Assembly: GCA_025462965.1 (NCBI GenBank)
Contig: JAOAPQ010000870.1
Span: 1-32,744, forward strand
DNA: 32,744 nt
Reading direction: 5' to 3'
Source: Bryobacterales bacterium
Lineage (GTDB): Bacteria; Acidobacteriota; Terriglobia; Bryobacterales; Bryobacteraceae
The notes under the pieces were generated by a model. It saw nothing but the letters and a program-made list of their open reading frames with translations, ran no database searches and was not told the origin of the DNA. Of this stretch, positions 1-9,182 are shown in pieces. A program made the translations under genes and the position numbers. Positions within the stretch are counted from its first letter, which is position 1, and the number at the start of each line of letters is the position of its first letter.

Positions 1-297
1 CGGGCATCGAAGTACGTGCCGCTGCGGCGGTATCCCTCGAGCGGATTCGATTTGACGGTGCTGGCGGGCACGCGGGAGCTCGTGGGCGAATTGCGGGACA
101 AGATGGCGGCACTGGCCGGTTCGCTGCTCGAGAGGATCGAGTATGTGGGACAGTATCAGAAATCGGACAGCAAGAGCGTGACGTTCCGATTTACGGTGGG
201 AGCGGCGGATAGGACGCTTTCGAGCGACGAAGTGGGAGCCGTGCGGCTGGGAATTATCGAGGGAATGCGAAGGTTGGGGTACGAGCTGACGGTCTAG
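1..297 (+). CDS. pheT: Phenylalanyl-tRNA synthetase beta subunit, C-terminal fragment (FDX-ACB anticodon-binding domain), truncated by window start
   Basis: Frame open from base 1; YPSSGFDLTVL...VGQY...KSVTFRFTVGAADRTLSSDEVGAVRLGIIEGMRRLGYEL matches the PheT C-terminal domain pattern (family recognition). Confidence 0.88.
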   Translation, partial: RASKYVPLRRYPSSGFDLTVLAGTRELVGELRDKMAALAGSLLERIEYVGQYQKSDSKSVTFRFTVGAADRTLSSDEVGAVRLGIIEGMRRLGYELTV

Positions 298-340
298 GCA
301 GGAAATGATAGAAGGAGCGGTAGCGGCAGGGACGCGGGAA

Positions 341-384
341 GCGAAAAGCCGGTTAGCTCGTAGTGGCTTCCGGCTTTTTTCTTT
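341..384 (+). terminator. Rho-independent terminator downstream of pheT
   Basis: AAAAGCCGG (344-352) pairs with CCGGCTTTT (370-378), followed by a T-rich tract TTTTTTCTTTTC. Confidence 0.75.
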
Positions 385-530
385 TCTTGCCGGACTTCCC
401 AAACGGGCTTGGAGGCATCGCAGACTTCGGAACTTTCAAAACAGTTAACAACTTGCCGGAATCGCGTGAGCGCTTCCAGCCCCTCGATCATTTCCGAGTG
501 GGGCTCCGTGGTTTATCATGGCGCACTGGC

Positions 531-743
531 ATGATGACACTCGGACGCGTACTTGAGGTTTATCGGGCTATCGTGTTGACCGTGATCGCAGCCACGCTTG
601 TCGCCCTGTTGCTTAGGGCAGAGAAGCCTTTCGACGTCGCAATAGACAATCGAACCCTGAGTGTCGATGTCGAGAACAGGTCCTTCGATGTCGATGTTCA
701 AAACACGGTACAGATTGAAGGTACGGTGTCAATTGACCATTAA
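531..743 (+). CDS. Small hypothetical protein with one predicted N-terminal transmembrane helix
   Basis: ORF 363..743; the upstream part overlaps the pheT terminator, so the ATG at 531 (MMTLGRVLEVYRAIVLTVIAATLVALLL...) is a more plausible start. Hydrophobic segment then a repetitive polar tail (DVAIDNRTLSVDVENRSFDVDVQN). Confidence 0.4.
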   Translation: MMTLGRVLEVYRAIVLTVIAATLVALLLRAEKPFDVAIDNRTLSVDVENRSFDVDVQNTVQIEGTVSIDH

Positions 744-1486
744 ACAAAATCGAAGTCGTCTGGAACCCCGAGTTCGATGGTTTTGACGTACCTGAAAAAC
801 TTGCTTTCGCTAAACTCCTCCCACGCATGGGGCATTTCCAGGTAAAGGCGCGCCCCCGAGATTCGTGCCTCTCTGCGGTCGCCGTCTTTGTAGCACTTCG
901 CAATTTCATAAGAGAGCATGTCGGCTGCCTGGAGCGGGGTAACCTGCTCGTCGTCTGCTTTCGACATACTGTGAAACTGAAATAGTTCGCGCATTCGCGG
1001 ATCGGATAATCTGAAATCGGTCAATCGCGCGATCTCGGCGAAGTGCTGGCACTCGTCAAACACGTACGAGATTTTACCTTGCACTGGTTGCAGTGCGGCC
1101 CATTTGGAGACCTTGGTCATGCAGGACCAGGCGCAGAACGAGTAAGCGCTTCAGAGAAATCGCCTTGCCTTCCCTGTCACGATTTTCGCGTACGCCTCAG
1201 TTGGAACCAGAGCGCTGAAACTATGGAGGGCAGAGTCATTGATAATGGAGATCGCGGCACTCAGGAACTTGTCTCGACCTCGCGGATCTTTCTTCCATTT
1301 TTCGAACGGTCCAGTGAAGTGAGCTACCTCCCTCATGTGAAGGTAGGGGACATCGTACTGGCGCAACATGTCTCGCCAGCGACCATCAAAATGCAGCCAT
1401 TGTCCACAATCGGCAATATAGCCAGCCACTACACATGCTGTTGACTTAGAATCCGTCCCACTCTCGTCGAAATATGCGGTGAGCAT
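740..1486 (-). pseudogene. DUF3800-family protein interrupted by one in-frame TGA
   Basis: ORFs 1151..1516(-) and 740..1120(-) are in the same frame. N-terminal LTAYFDESGTDSKS and C-terminal PLQAADMLSYEIAK are DUF3800-like. The frame stays open between them (SAYSFCAWSC) except for TGA at 1151-1153. Confidence 0.65.
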
Positions 1487-2159
1487 AAGAATAGAATCGC
1501 TTTTAGCTAACAGCATGCCTCGGTGAGATGGCGCACGAGCGTTATCCTTACCGCCGGTAGTGGTGATACACCACGACTACAAGTGAAAAGGATGAACGCC
1601 AACCGCCGCCAAGCTTGACAGCGTTACAGCCCTTGGACCTACTTTAAACTGCACGCGCAATCTCAGTATAAGGGATAACTGCGCGTGAAAAACAAGCAAG
1701 ATATTGACATGGGCAAAGGTCGCAAATTCCAGATGATCTTCGCGACATTATGAAAAAGAATTCGGCTGCGCTGGCTGAGGCATCTCCGAGTATGAGGCTA
1801 CCAGTGCAGACTCTTGTTGATGTTGGCCAAAACGTACTGGAGGCCGATTGATCTAAAGAACGGATGCCCTCGCTGCGGTGCAATGAACGTCAGTCGACCG
1901 TTACTGTCCCAGACGGGAACAACAACCCTGCAATTCCGCCCCCGGCGTGAATCTGGAACTCTGCAATCGCGTCGTGCTGCTGTTGGGAGTTTTGTGCTGA
2001 AACGATGAGTCGAGCGGGACGATGATTAGGTCAATGCCTTGCTCTTTTACGTGGGCGATATCGAAATTCGGCATCCCGACACTCTATCGCGTTTAGTTAC
2101 TAAGTAAGTTATTGCCCTATTTTGCCCATATGGTGCTAAATGACCACGTAAGTCAAATC

Positions 2160-3431
2160 TCATGAGAGCGGCTTCCGGCTCTGGCGGAATGCCGCTTCGA
2201 TCAGATCCGCTGCTCTTTCCAAGCCATTGACCTTGTTGAGCTCAGCTTGCAGACGGCGGGCATTCTCCCTGTACTTCGGAATGTCCAGGACCCGCCGAAT
2301 TGCCGCGCGAAGGCGCTCGGGCGTTGCTTTTCGGAGCGGCACGACGATACCCGCTCCTTGCCATTCCACTCGCGCACCCACGCCCGGCTGATCGTTGGCG
2401 ACCGGGATGACCACCATCGGCAGGCCGTTGCTGATGCACTCAAGCGTCGTATTCAACCCGCCGTGCGTGATTACCGCCGTCGCGCGAGTCATCAGTTCCA
2501 GCTGAGGGGCGTAATGCACCACGATCGGATCGCCGGGCAAGGGTCCGAGGCTCTCGGGCCGAAGGCCACCGCCGAGGGAAAGAACAAGCTGAAATCCCTG
2601 ACTCTCGCAAGCTATTGCGATGTGACGGAACACCGCAAGTGTCCGGTTCTCCAGGGTTCCCATCGAGGCGTAAACGACCGGCCCGCCATGTAGCTTTTCC
2701 CAGGGAAAATCGACCTGTGTCCGGATCGTCCCATCTTGAAAAGGCGCGGTGTAGTGGAACGATTCCGGGAGTGATGGATTGGGAAAGTCGAGAGGGCGCG
2801 GCAGTTGCGAGATCTGGGCCAAACCGGAAAGCAGTTCATTGGGATGAGAGGGCCTGGAAAGGCCCCAGGCTCGCCGCTGTTTGAGAATAGTCTGCCGCAT
2901 CGGGCGGGTGGTCCAGTCGAGCAGAAAATTCCCGGCCTGGTTTCGCAATTTAGCGGATGCTCCCTCGCGATAGCTCCAGCCAAATACACAGGGCGGAACG
3001 GCGGCGCATCGATTGATGGGCATGGCGCACGCAATGTGAACGAAGGGCAAGCGGAGGTATTCGGCGACGGTAGAACCGGGAGAGGTCACCTGATCGATGA
3101 TCAAGCCATCGATTTCCGCATCCTGAATCGCTTTCGGCGCGTCGCGCAGGATGACCGCGGCCGTCTGCCGAAAGGATGCGAGCGAGTGTCGCAGGGCCTT
3201 CCAGCCGCTCATCCCGGCAAGTACATCCTGCCTGGCCCGCACCGATCCAGGTGGAAATTCAGCCTGGCCGATCGCGTGGAAGCCGAGACCCGCCGCGCGT
3301 GCTATCGACTCGGCATCGGGAATGTTGATCAGGGTAACGTGATGGCCGCGAGTCTTCAATCGAGAGCCGAGCGCGCACATCGGATTCAAGTGGCCGGCAA
3401 CAGGCGGACAGAGAATTGCAAATCGGCTCAT
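2160..3431 (-). CDS. MGT/UGT-family glycosyltransferase (GT1; zeaxanthin-glucosyltransferase-like)
   Basis: 423 aa; N-terminal FAILCPPVAGHLNPMCALGSRLKTRGHHVTLI and C-terminal HYAPQLELMTRATAVITHGGLNTTLECISNGLPMVVIPVANDQPGVGARVEWQGAGIVV (UDP-sugar-binding signature). Confidence 0.85.
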   Translation of the reverse strand: MSRFAILCPPVAGHLNPMCALGSRLKTRGHHVTLINIPDAESIARAAGLGFHAIGQAEFPPGSVRARQDVLAGMSGWKALRHSLASFRQTAAVILRDAPKAIQDAEIDGLIIDQVTSPGSTVAEYLRLPFVHIACAMPINRCAAVPPCVFGWSYREGASAKLRNQAGNFLLDWTTRPMRQTILKQRRAWGLSRPSHPNELLSGLAQISQLPRPLDFPNPSLPESFHYTAPFQDGTIRTQVDFPWEKLHGGPVVYASMGTLENRTLAVFRHIAIACESQGFQLVLSLGGGLRPESLGPLPGDPIVVHYAPQLELMTRATAVITHGGLNTTLECISNGLPMVVIPVANDQPGVGARVEWQGAGIVVPLRKATPERLRAAIRRVLDIPKYRENARRLQAELNKVNGLERAADLIEAAFRQSRKPLS

Positions 3432-3536
3432 AAGGCTGCTCAGCTCGCGGAGCTGAGAATGAGCCGGACCAATTTCGAACCCGGTGTCACCTCAAGGTTC
3501 CGCGAAGAATTCAGGTATCCCTCGCAAGCAACTCAA

Positions 3537-6500
3537 TTAGAAGAGAAACTTCGCTGCTAACTGTACTTGCCGCGCCGAAACTCCCGTCGACGTGATTACG
3601 CCGAAACTGTTGCCGGCTTGAAGACTGGTATTCGGGCTCCCAAACTGGGCGTGGTTCAGGGCGTTGAATGCTTCGATTCGGAATTGCAGGTTATACCTGC
3701 TCTCATGACCGAAATAATTGTTCTTGAACAGAGACAGGTCGGCGTTGGCAATCCCCGGCGTTCGGGCGTCGGGAAGGGTACGGCCGGTGTTGCCGATCGT
3801 AAACGGCGCGGGTTGCGAGAACACCGACGTATCGAACCACCGATCAATGGTCGGATTGCTCAGGGCCGCGCTATGTCCGTTGTTGGTCGGTCGCTGAGCG
3901 GCGGTGAAAATGTTGGTCTGATTCACCACGCCGCCAATGATAATCGGCGTACCGGTCTGCCAACTGAGGATGCCGTTGGCCTGCCAACCCGATACGAGCA
4001 GGTTCACTACACCCGGCGCCGAGCCAACGAACTGTTTCCCTCGGCCGAAGGGGAGCTCATAGACGAAACTGGTCACCAAACGGCGGGAAATGTCCTGCGG
4101 GGAGACCGCCCACTCCAGATGGTCGTTGTATTGATCCGCGCGAGTCGCGCCAATCGGGCCGAGATAGCCGACAGCAGCCGCAGAGTTATCCATGCTCTTG
4201 CCGGCGGTGAAGGCAACCAGGAAGGTCAGCCCTCTCGAGAAGCGCTTGTCGATCCGGACCGTCATGCCATGGTAGATGGAATCGGCCCGCGGTTTGCGGA
4301 ATGTGCTCACACCGTCATATTGAGGAAACGGACGGAGCACGCGGTTGTACGAAATCGTCGGCTGGCTGAGAGGGGATCCAGGAGTGGTGATAATGCCATA
4401 GAACGGATTCGGCACCTGTGTCAGTAGCTGATTTCCGAGTGCAAGATTGCTGGGATTCAACTGGGAATAAGGCTGGCCTAATTCACCATCCACCAGGAAC
4501 AGTCCGCGATTTCCAAGATATGCGACTTCAACCGTCATGTCGCCTGGCAGCTGCCGCTGAATGTTGAAATTCCACTCGATCGAATATGGATTCCGATAGG
4601 AATCGAAGAACGACTCTCCAATGCCAAGTCCGAGGTTGGTCGAGGGTCCGCCCGCGGCGCCGAGCGGCAGATTGTATCCATCCGGGAACGCGTTGCTTAA
4701 TGTGGAGTGAATCGTGACCTGGTTGTCGAAACTAGTCTGTACCTGAGTGGTCCCCCCAAACCCTTGAACGCCCGGGGCACCGGTAGTGCCCGCCGCTTGA
4801 AGAGCGGACGGTGCATAGGCGATCCCAAATCCGGAACGGATAACTGTTTTATCGAGCGCATTCCAGGCAAAGCCCACCCGCGGACCGAAATCTTTCCACT
4901 GAATCGGCCCCTGGTTACGGCCAAATTTGCTTGCCGGCGTGCCCACAAAAACCATTTGTCCGACGAGGTTGCCGCAATAGGCGCAGGCGCCGGCCGGCAC
5001 TTTCCCTTGAATGGGGGATGGCAGAGACGGATCCCAGTAAGACAGGCGGTTGTAGCGCTCCGTGCGGGGGAATTCCACGTCCCACCTCAGGCCAACGTTC
5101 ACGGTGAGCGTTCTTGTAACTTTGAAATCATCCTGGACATATAGCGCCATATAGCTGCTTGCGTCCGCAGCGGTCGGTTCATGCGTCACCTGGCCGCCAG
5201 TTGGCAGTCCGAGCAGGAAAGAAGCGTAAGGCGACCCGGTGCCGTTCGCGCTGTTCAGAACCTGCTGCGTCCAGGTGCTGTCAAAGTTGAACTGGCCGTC
5301 CGGGTAGCCGTATTGAGTGAAATTGATAAACAGCCTCCGGAACTCCCCGCCGAACTTCACGGAGTGTCTGCCCGTTATCTTCGTGAGGCTGCCGGTGAAG
5401 CTGTGGGCCAGCGGGTTTTCGATCAGATCGACATAGCCGGTGTTGCCCAGCCCCGCGCCGTTCGAAAACGCGAAGCGCGGGAATTCCAGGACGCGCTGCG
5501 CGGCGACATTCTGCAGCGACTGCGGAAGCCCGAGAGACGTGAGCTGGAAACCAGCCCCGAGAGGAGTATCCGTCACATAGGATCGCGCGAAGCCATACCG
5601 GAAGTCACCGACGAGTGTTGGCGTAAACGTAATCGTGTGATCCATCGATGCGCTCCAGGCTCCGCCCGTGACGAAGCCGCTTCCACCCTGGGACGCGGGG
5701 TTGGAACTACCGTAATCGAACAAGGGCGTATTGTCATTCCAGTTATGGGACAACCTAACAAACATGTGCCACATGTCGGTGAAATTGTGGTCGACCCGGC
5801 TATCGAATTGATAGCTGTTACTGCTGGTGCTCCCCGTCGCAATGAAGTTGTTCGTTTGCGCTCCCGGGCCTCCCGCATTCGGACTGGGGAAATAAGTCAA
5901 TGCCTTCACGGCGACCGGGTCAAACCGGATTGCCGGAATGATATTGCCGGGAAACGGGTCTCGTACCATCTTGCCCGTGACGGAGTCGGTGTGTACCGTC
6001 AACGGATCATAGATGGTGGTTCCCAAGCTCGAGAAATCGCCAGTCCGGAAAGCGGGAAGCGGTACCGTGTCAGTCGTAATCGCGGCCGCGCTAGCGTTCT
6101 CCCCCTGGAATCCCCCAAAGAAGAATGACCGGTTGTGGCCGTCGTATACGCGGGGTATATCAATCGGGCCGCCAAAGGTGCCGCCGTATTGCCTGTCATT
6201 AGAATCCGGCTTGGCGCGGCCTGCCCGGTTAGCAAAGAAATCATTGGCGTTCAACACCGCGTTGCGGGAAAACTCGAACAGTCCGCCGTGCCATTGATTC
6301 GTGCCTGAGCGGGTGACTAAGTTGATCACTCCGCCTCCGAATCTGCCGTACTCCGCGGATAGCGAGTTCGTCTGAACGCTGAATTCGGCCACGGAATCGA
6401 CAATTGGAGTGTAAGCGGATACGTTATTGCCTACGTTGTTCTCCGGCAGGATGTTGCTGACGCCATCGAGTTGCTGTTCATTGACGGCATTCCGCGACCC

Positions 6501-7019
6501 CCCTATGTGAGGCGTCGAGGCCCCGCCAACATTGTTTACCCCGGGTACCAACGTGGCCAAACTGAAAGGATTCCGGCCGTTAAGCGGCAGATCCACCACC
6601 TTCTTTGTGTCTACAACCTCACCCAGAGTGGCCGAGTTGGTGTCGAGCGGAGTTGCCGCCGCCTCAACCTGGACGGACTCGCTAACTGCTCCGACCGTCA
6701 TGGCGAAATCTGCCGATCGGTTCTGACCGACATCGATCTTTACGTTTTCCTCCCGAGCCGTGCGGAAGCCTTTGGCCTCTACCTCAATCGTGTATGTTCC
6801 GGGATTTAGAAATGGAAGAACGTAGCGGCCCGATGAGTCGGTTTGCAGCTCCTTCTTTTCGTTTGTGCCCACGTTCGTTACGCGGACCACCGCGCCGGCG
6901 ACCCCACCGCCCGATTGATCGACGACACTACCCTGGAGCGTACCCGTGGGCGTCTGAGCGACCGCGGAGCCTGCGAAGCCAAGCAAAGCAATTGTGACAA
7001 AGACAACAGGGCTTCTCAC
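3537..7019 (-). CDS. TonB-dependent receptor with N-terminal carboxypeptidase-regulatory-like domain (Oar-like)
   Basis: GTLQGSVVDQSGGGVAGAVVRVTN...RYVLPFLNPGTYTIEVEAKGF, plug domain DLPLNGRNPFSLATLVPGV, C-terminal RIEAFNALNHAQFGSPN...VQLAAKFLF. GTG start at 7019 preferred over the TTG at 7046 because AAGGAG lies 9 nt upstream and a signal peptide follows. Confidence 0.9.
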   Translation of the reverse strand: MRSPVVFVTIALLGFAGSAVAQTPTGTLQGSVVDQSGGGVAGAVVRVTNVGTNEKKELQTDSSGRYVLPFLNPGTYTIEVEAKGFRTAREENVKIDVGQNRSADFAMTVGAVSESVQVEAAATPLDTNSATLGEVVDTKKVVDLPLNGRNPFSLATLVPGVNNVGGASTPHIGGSRNAVNEQQLDGVSNILPENNVGNNVSAYTPIVDSVAEFSVQTNSLSAEYGRFGGGVINLVTRSGTNQWHGGLFEFSRNAVLNANDFFANRAGRAKPDSNDRQYGGTFGGPIDIPRVYDGHNRSFFFGGFQGENASAAAITTDTVPLPAFRTGDFSSLGTTIYDPLTVHTDSVTGKMVRDPFPGNIIPAIRFDPVAVKALTYFPSPNAGGPGAQTNNFIATGSTSSNSYQFDSRVDHNFTDMWHMFVRLSHNWNDNTPLFDYGSSNPASQGGSGFVTGGAWSASMDHTITFTPTLVGDFRYGFARSYVTDTPLGAGFQLTSLGLPQSLQNVAAQRVLEFPRFAFSNGAGLGNTGYVDLIENPLAHSFTGSLTKITGRHSVKFGGEFRRLFINFTQYGYPDGQFNFDSTWTQQVLNSANGTGSPYASFLLGLPTGGQVTHEPTAADASSYMALYVQDDFKVTRTLTVNVGLRWDVEFPRTERYNRLSYWDPSLPSPIQGKVPAGACAYCGNLVGQMVFVGTPASKFGRNQGPIQWKDFGPRVGFAWNALDKTVIRSGFGIAYAPSALQAAGTTGAPGVQGFGGTTQVQTSFDNQVTIHSTLSNAFPDGYNLPLGAAGGPSTNLGLGIGESFFDSYRNPYSIEWNFNIQRQLPGDMTVEVAYLGNRGLFLVDGELGQPYSQLNPSNLALGNQLLTQVPNPFYGIITTPGSPLSQPTISYNRVLRPFPQYDGVSTFRKPRADSIYHGMTVRIDKRFSRGLTFLVAFTAGKSMDNSAAAVGYLGPIGATRADQYNDHLEWAVSPQDISRRLVTSFVYELPFGRGKQFVGSAPGVVNLLVSGWQANGILSWQTGTPIIIGGVVNQTNIFTAAQRPTNNGHSAALSNPTIDRWFDTSVFSQPAPFTIGNTGRTLPDARTPGIANADLSLFKNNYFGHESRYNLQFRIEAFNALNHAQFGSPNTSLQAGNSFGVITSTGVSARQVQLAAKFLF

Positions 7020-7078
7020 TTTCTTGATCTCCTTGACAAGTCTCAAGGAAAATATATCCCCCCAGAAGCTACTGTGGG

Positions 7079-7106
7079 CAGGGGGCGATGCGTGATTCGC
7101 CCCCTG
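7079..7106. terminator. Perfect 10-bp inverted repeat between the TIGR03437-domain gene and the TonB receptor
   Basis: CAGGGGGCGA-TGCGTGAT-TCGCCCCCTG; no clear poly-T on the minus strand, so terminator versus regulatory hairpin is undecided. Confidence 0.5.
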
Positions 7107-7167
7107 TATGAGATAAAAAGGCCCTATTCTCTCCTAGAATCGGTTCCGGGGACCAGTTTACCCGGCC

Positions 7168-9171
7168 TTAACGTTCAGTGGGCCTTGCAGCCAAAGCACG
7201 CCGGCGGCTCTTTACCGCTGCGAGTCCGTGGGTCGCAGGGGCCGATGTAACCGGGCCACGTCCGAGGGAAACGCGGTGACCGGGAGCGATCTGCGCTGCG
7301 GCGTGTGAAAACCCCGCAAGACTGATCGTCGACATTTCCGTCGTCGCCTCATTCGTTTGGAATGAAATGTAAACATGGCCATTGCCCAGGCCGGTTGCCG
7401 GCACGACGAAATTGACCTGATACAGGCCCGGAAATCCAGGCGCCAGTCCGGCGAACGAAACGGTCGCCTGTGCAAGGGGATCTACACCATCGTCAAGAAA
7501 CACTGCAACAGTGCCGCTGACATTGCTCAACGGGCTGCTGGGGCCGGCCGCCCCGTCGGCGACCGCCGGCGTCACCGCACCTAAACCGTTCATGTACAAA
7601 CTGACGGTCTCGCCGGGCATCGCCGGGCTGCTATCCGATACTACGGTGTAGTTGGAATGTAGAATCGCTCCCGGCCCCACTCCGTTCTGGGTAAGCGTAT
7701 AGATGCCCGGAGCCGAGTTGGCGAGATACACGCTCACGGCGTTCGATTTCGTTCCATTCACGACAACCTGGAAGGTGGCGAAAAACTGGCCCGAGACTTC
7801 GTACGGAATCAAAGCGCTGATCTGGTTCGCGCTGACCAGATAGACAGGAGCCGCCTGCCCGTTCACCAGTACCTGCACGCCGCCCAAAGTAGTGGGAATC
7901 GGGATCGCCTGGTCTACCTGCGAGGCTACGCCAAAGGTCCCATAGATGTTCACCAGCTCGCCTGGAGCATAGGAATTAGTAATCGGTGTATAGTTAGCCG
8001 CGTTCGTGATGCCAATCGGATTGATCCAAACGCCTGAAGGTGGGGTAACGGAAGGAGCCTGGACTCCGATGGTCAAAGAGAACTGCTGACCGGAACCGAG
8101 CAGCATCATCGCCTTGCCGCTCACGCCAATTAGAGTCGTGTAAAGCCCATTGTTATATGATCCGTTGGCGCCAATGGTGACGCCGCTGTTGAATGTGTTG
8201 TCATAGGTAATGGCGTTGGCGACATCATCGAGGCGCTCGTGCCAGAGAAGAGTCCCGCTCCCATTCGCGTTGATCCCGCCGTAGAAAGCGTCCAGAAACT
8301 TCTGCGCCACATTCTCATCCATTCCCGCGATGAAATAGGTGCCGTTCAAAAGTGAATTGGAGCTTGTGCCGGCGGCAGCCTTGAATCCAAATATCAGGTC
8401 CGAGCCCGTTGAGGAACCTCCCAGGACGTAGTTGCCGTCTGCCGAGACATAGAAGATTTTGGCGCCGCTGACAATCTGGTTTGAAACGCTCGCCGGCACA
8501 TTCAAGCTTCCAACTCCGGCCCCTGAAATCGAATAGGTCGAGCCCGAAATGCTTTGCGTCACAGTGGCCGCGCTTTGGTTCTGGATCGACCCAGTCAGGG
8601 CGATCGTTGAAATATTGCCGTTTCCGTCAGCATTGACGGTGAAGTAGCCCTGCTGCGCCAGCCCGTTCGGGCCGTTGAAAAGATCGAACGTGCCGAGGGT
8701 GTATGCGCCCGAGAGAAAGTTATTCGAGACGGTGGTTGTGGGCGCTTGAATCGCGACAAACAAATCCTCGTAGCCATCTTCGGTCGAGCTAGCCGTCACC
8801 ACGGGCTGGCTGAAGGCGCCAAAAAGAGTCGCTGAGAAAATCGGGTTGTCGATCTGAGCGATTCCATTCGACTGGACTGAATAAGTTCCCGTGCTGGGCG
8901 CGGAGCAGGAGCCGGTTGTCGTACCCGCCGAATCGTAGAGCTGCGTATTCGAGGTTGTATAGTTTCCTTTGCCGTCAAATGTCATTACCCCACTGACGCT
9001 GCAACCTTCCGTGACATTGCCATTTGTGCCGGTACCGAATACTACGTACCGGAAAAAATATTGGCCGGTGAGGTTCGCGGTACCGCTCGTATCGAAGCTC
9101 TGGCCCTTGACCAGTGTTGGCGAAACGGTCAAGAGAAAAGCGGCACTGAGAAGAACGATTGTCTTATGCAT
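7168..9171 (-). CDS. Secreted protein with C-terminal TIGR03437-type (Solibacter uncharacterized) domain
   Basis: Signal peptide MHKTIVLLSAAFLLTVSPTLVKGQS; C-terminal region with NAANY...YAPGELVNIYG, APVYLVSANQISALIPYEV, PGIYTL...GPGAILHSNYTVV, PGETVSLYMNGLGAVTP, GLYQVNFVVPATG. Start set at the ATG at 9171. Confidence 0.8.
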   Translation of the reverse strand: MHKTIVLLSAAFLLTVSPTLVKGQSFDTSGTANLTGQYFFRYVVFGTGTNGNVTEGCSVSGVMTFDGKGNYTTSNTQLYDSAGTTTGSCSAPSTGTYSVQSNGIAQIDNPIFSATLFGAFSQPVVTASSTEDGYEDLFVAIQAPTTTVSNNFLSGAYTLGTFDLFNGPNGLAQQGYFTVNADGNGNISTIALTGSIQNQSAATVTQSISGSTYSISGAGVGSLNVPASVSNQIVSGAKIFYVSADGNYVLGGSSTGSDLIFGFKAAAGTSSNSLLNGTYFIAGMDENVAQKFLDAFYGGINANGSGTLLWHERLDDVANAITYDNTFNSGVTIGANGSYNNGLYTTLIGVSGKAMMLLGSGQQFSLTIGVQAPSVTPPSGVWINPIGITNAANYTPITNSYAPGELVNIYGTFGVASQVDQAIPIPTTLGGVQVLVNGQAAPVYLVSANQISALIPYEVSGQFFATFQVVVNGTKSNAVSVYLANSAPGIYTLTQNGVGPGAILHSNYTVVSDSSPAMPGETVSLYMNGLGAVTPAVADGAAGPSSPLSNVSGTVAVFLDDGVDPLAQATVSFAGLAPGFPGLYQVNFVVPATGLGNGHVYISFQTNEATTEMSTISLAGFSHAAAQIAPGHRVSLGRGPVTSAPATHGLAAVKSRRRALAARPTER

Positions 9172-9182
9172 GGATTTAACCT

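Noticed and set aside
1814-2008. 64-aa ORF containing CPRCG
   Set aside because: A lone zinc-knuckle-like CxxC in a short ORF is not enough evidence; no second CxxC.
5181-6128. 315-aa plus-strand ORF
   Set aside because: Antisense to the TonB-dependent receptor; Arg-rich shadow ORF.
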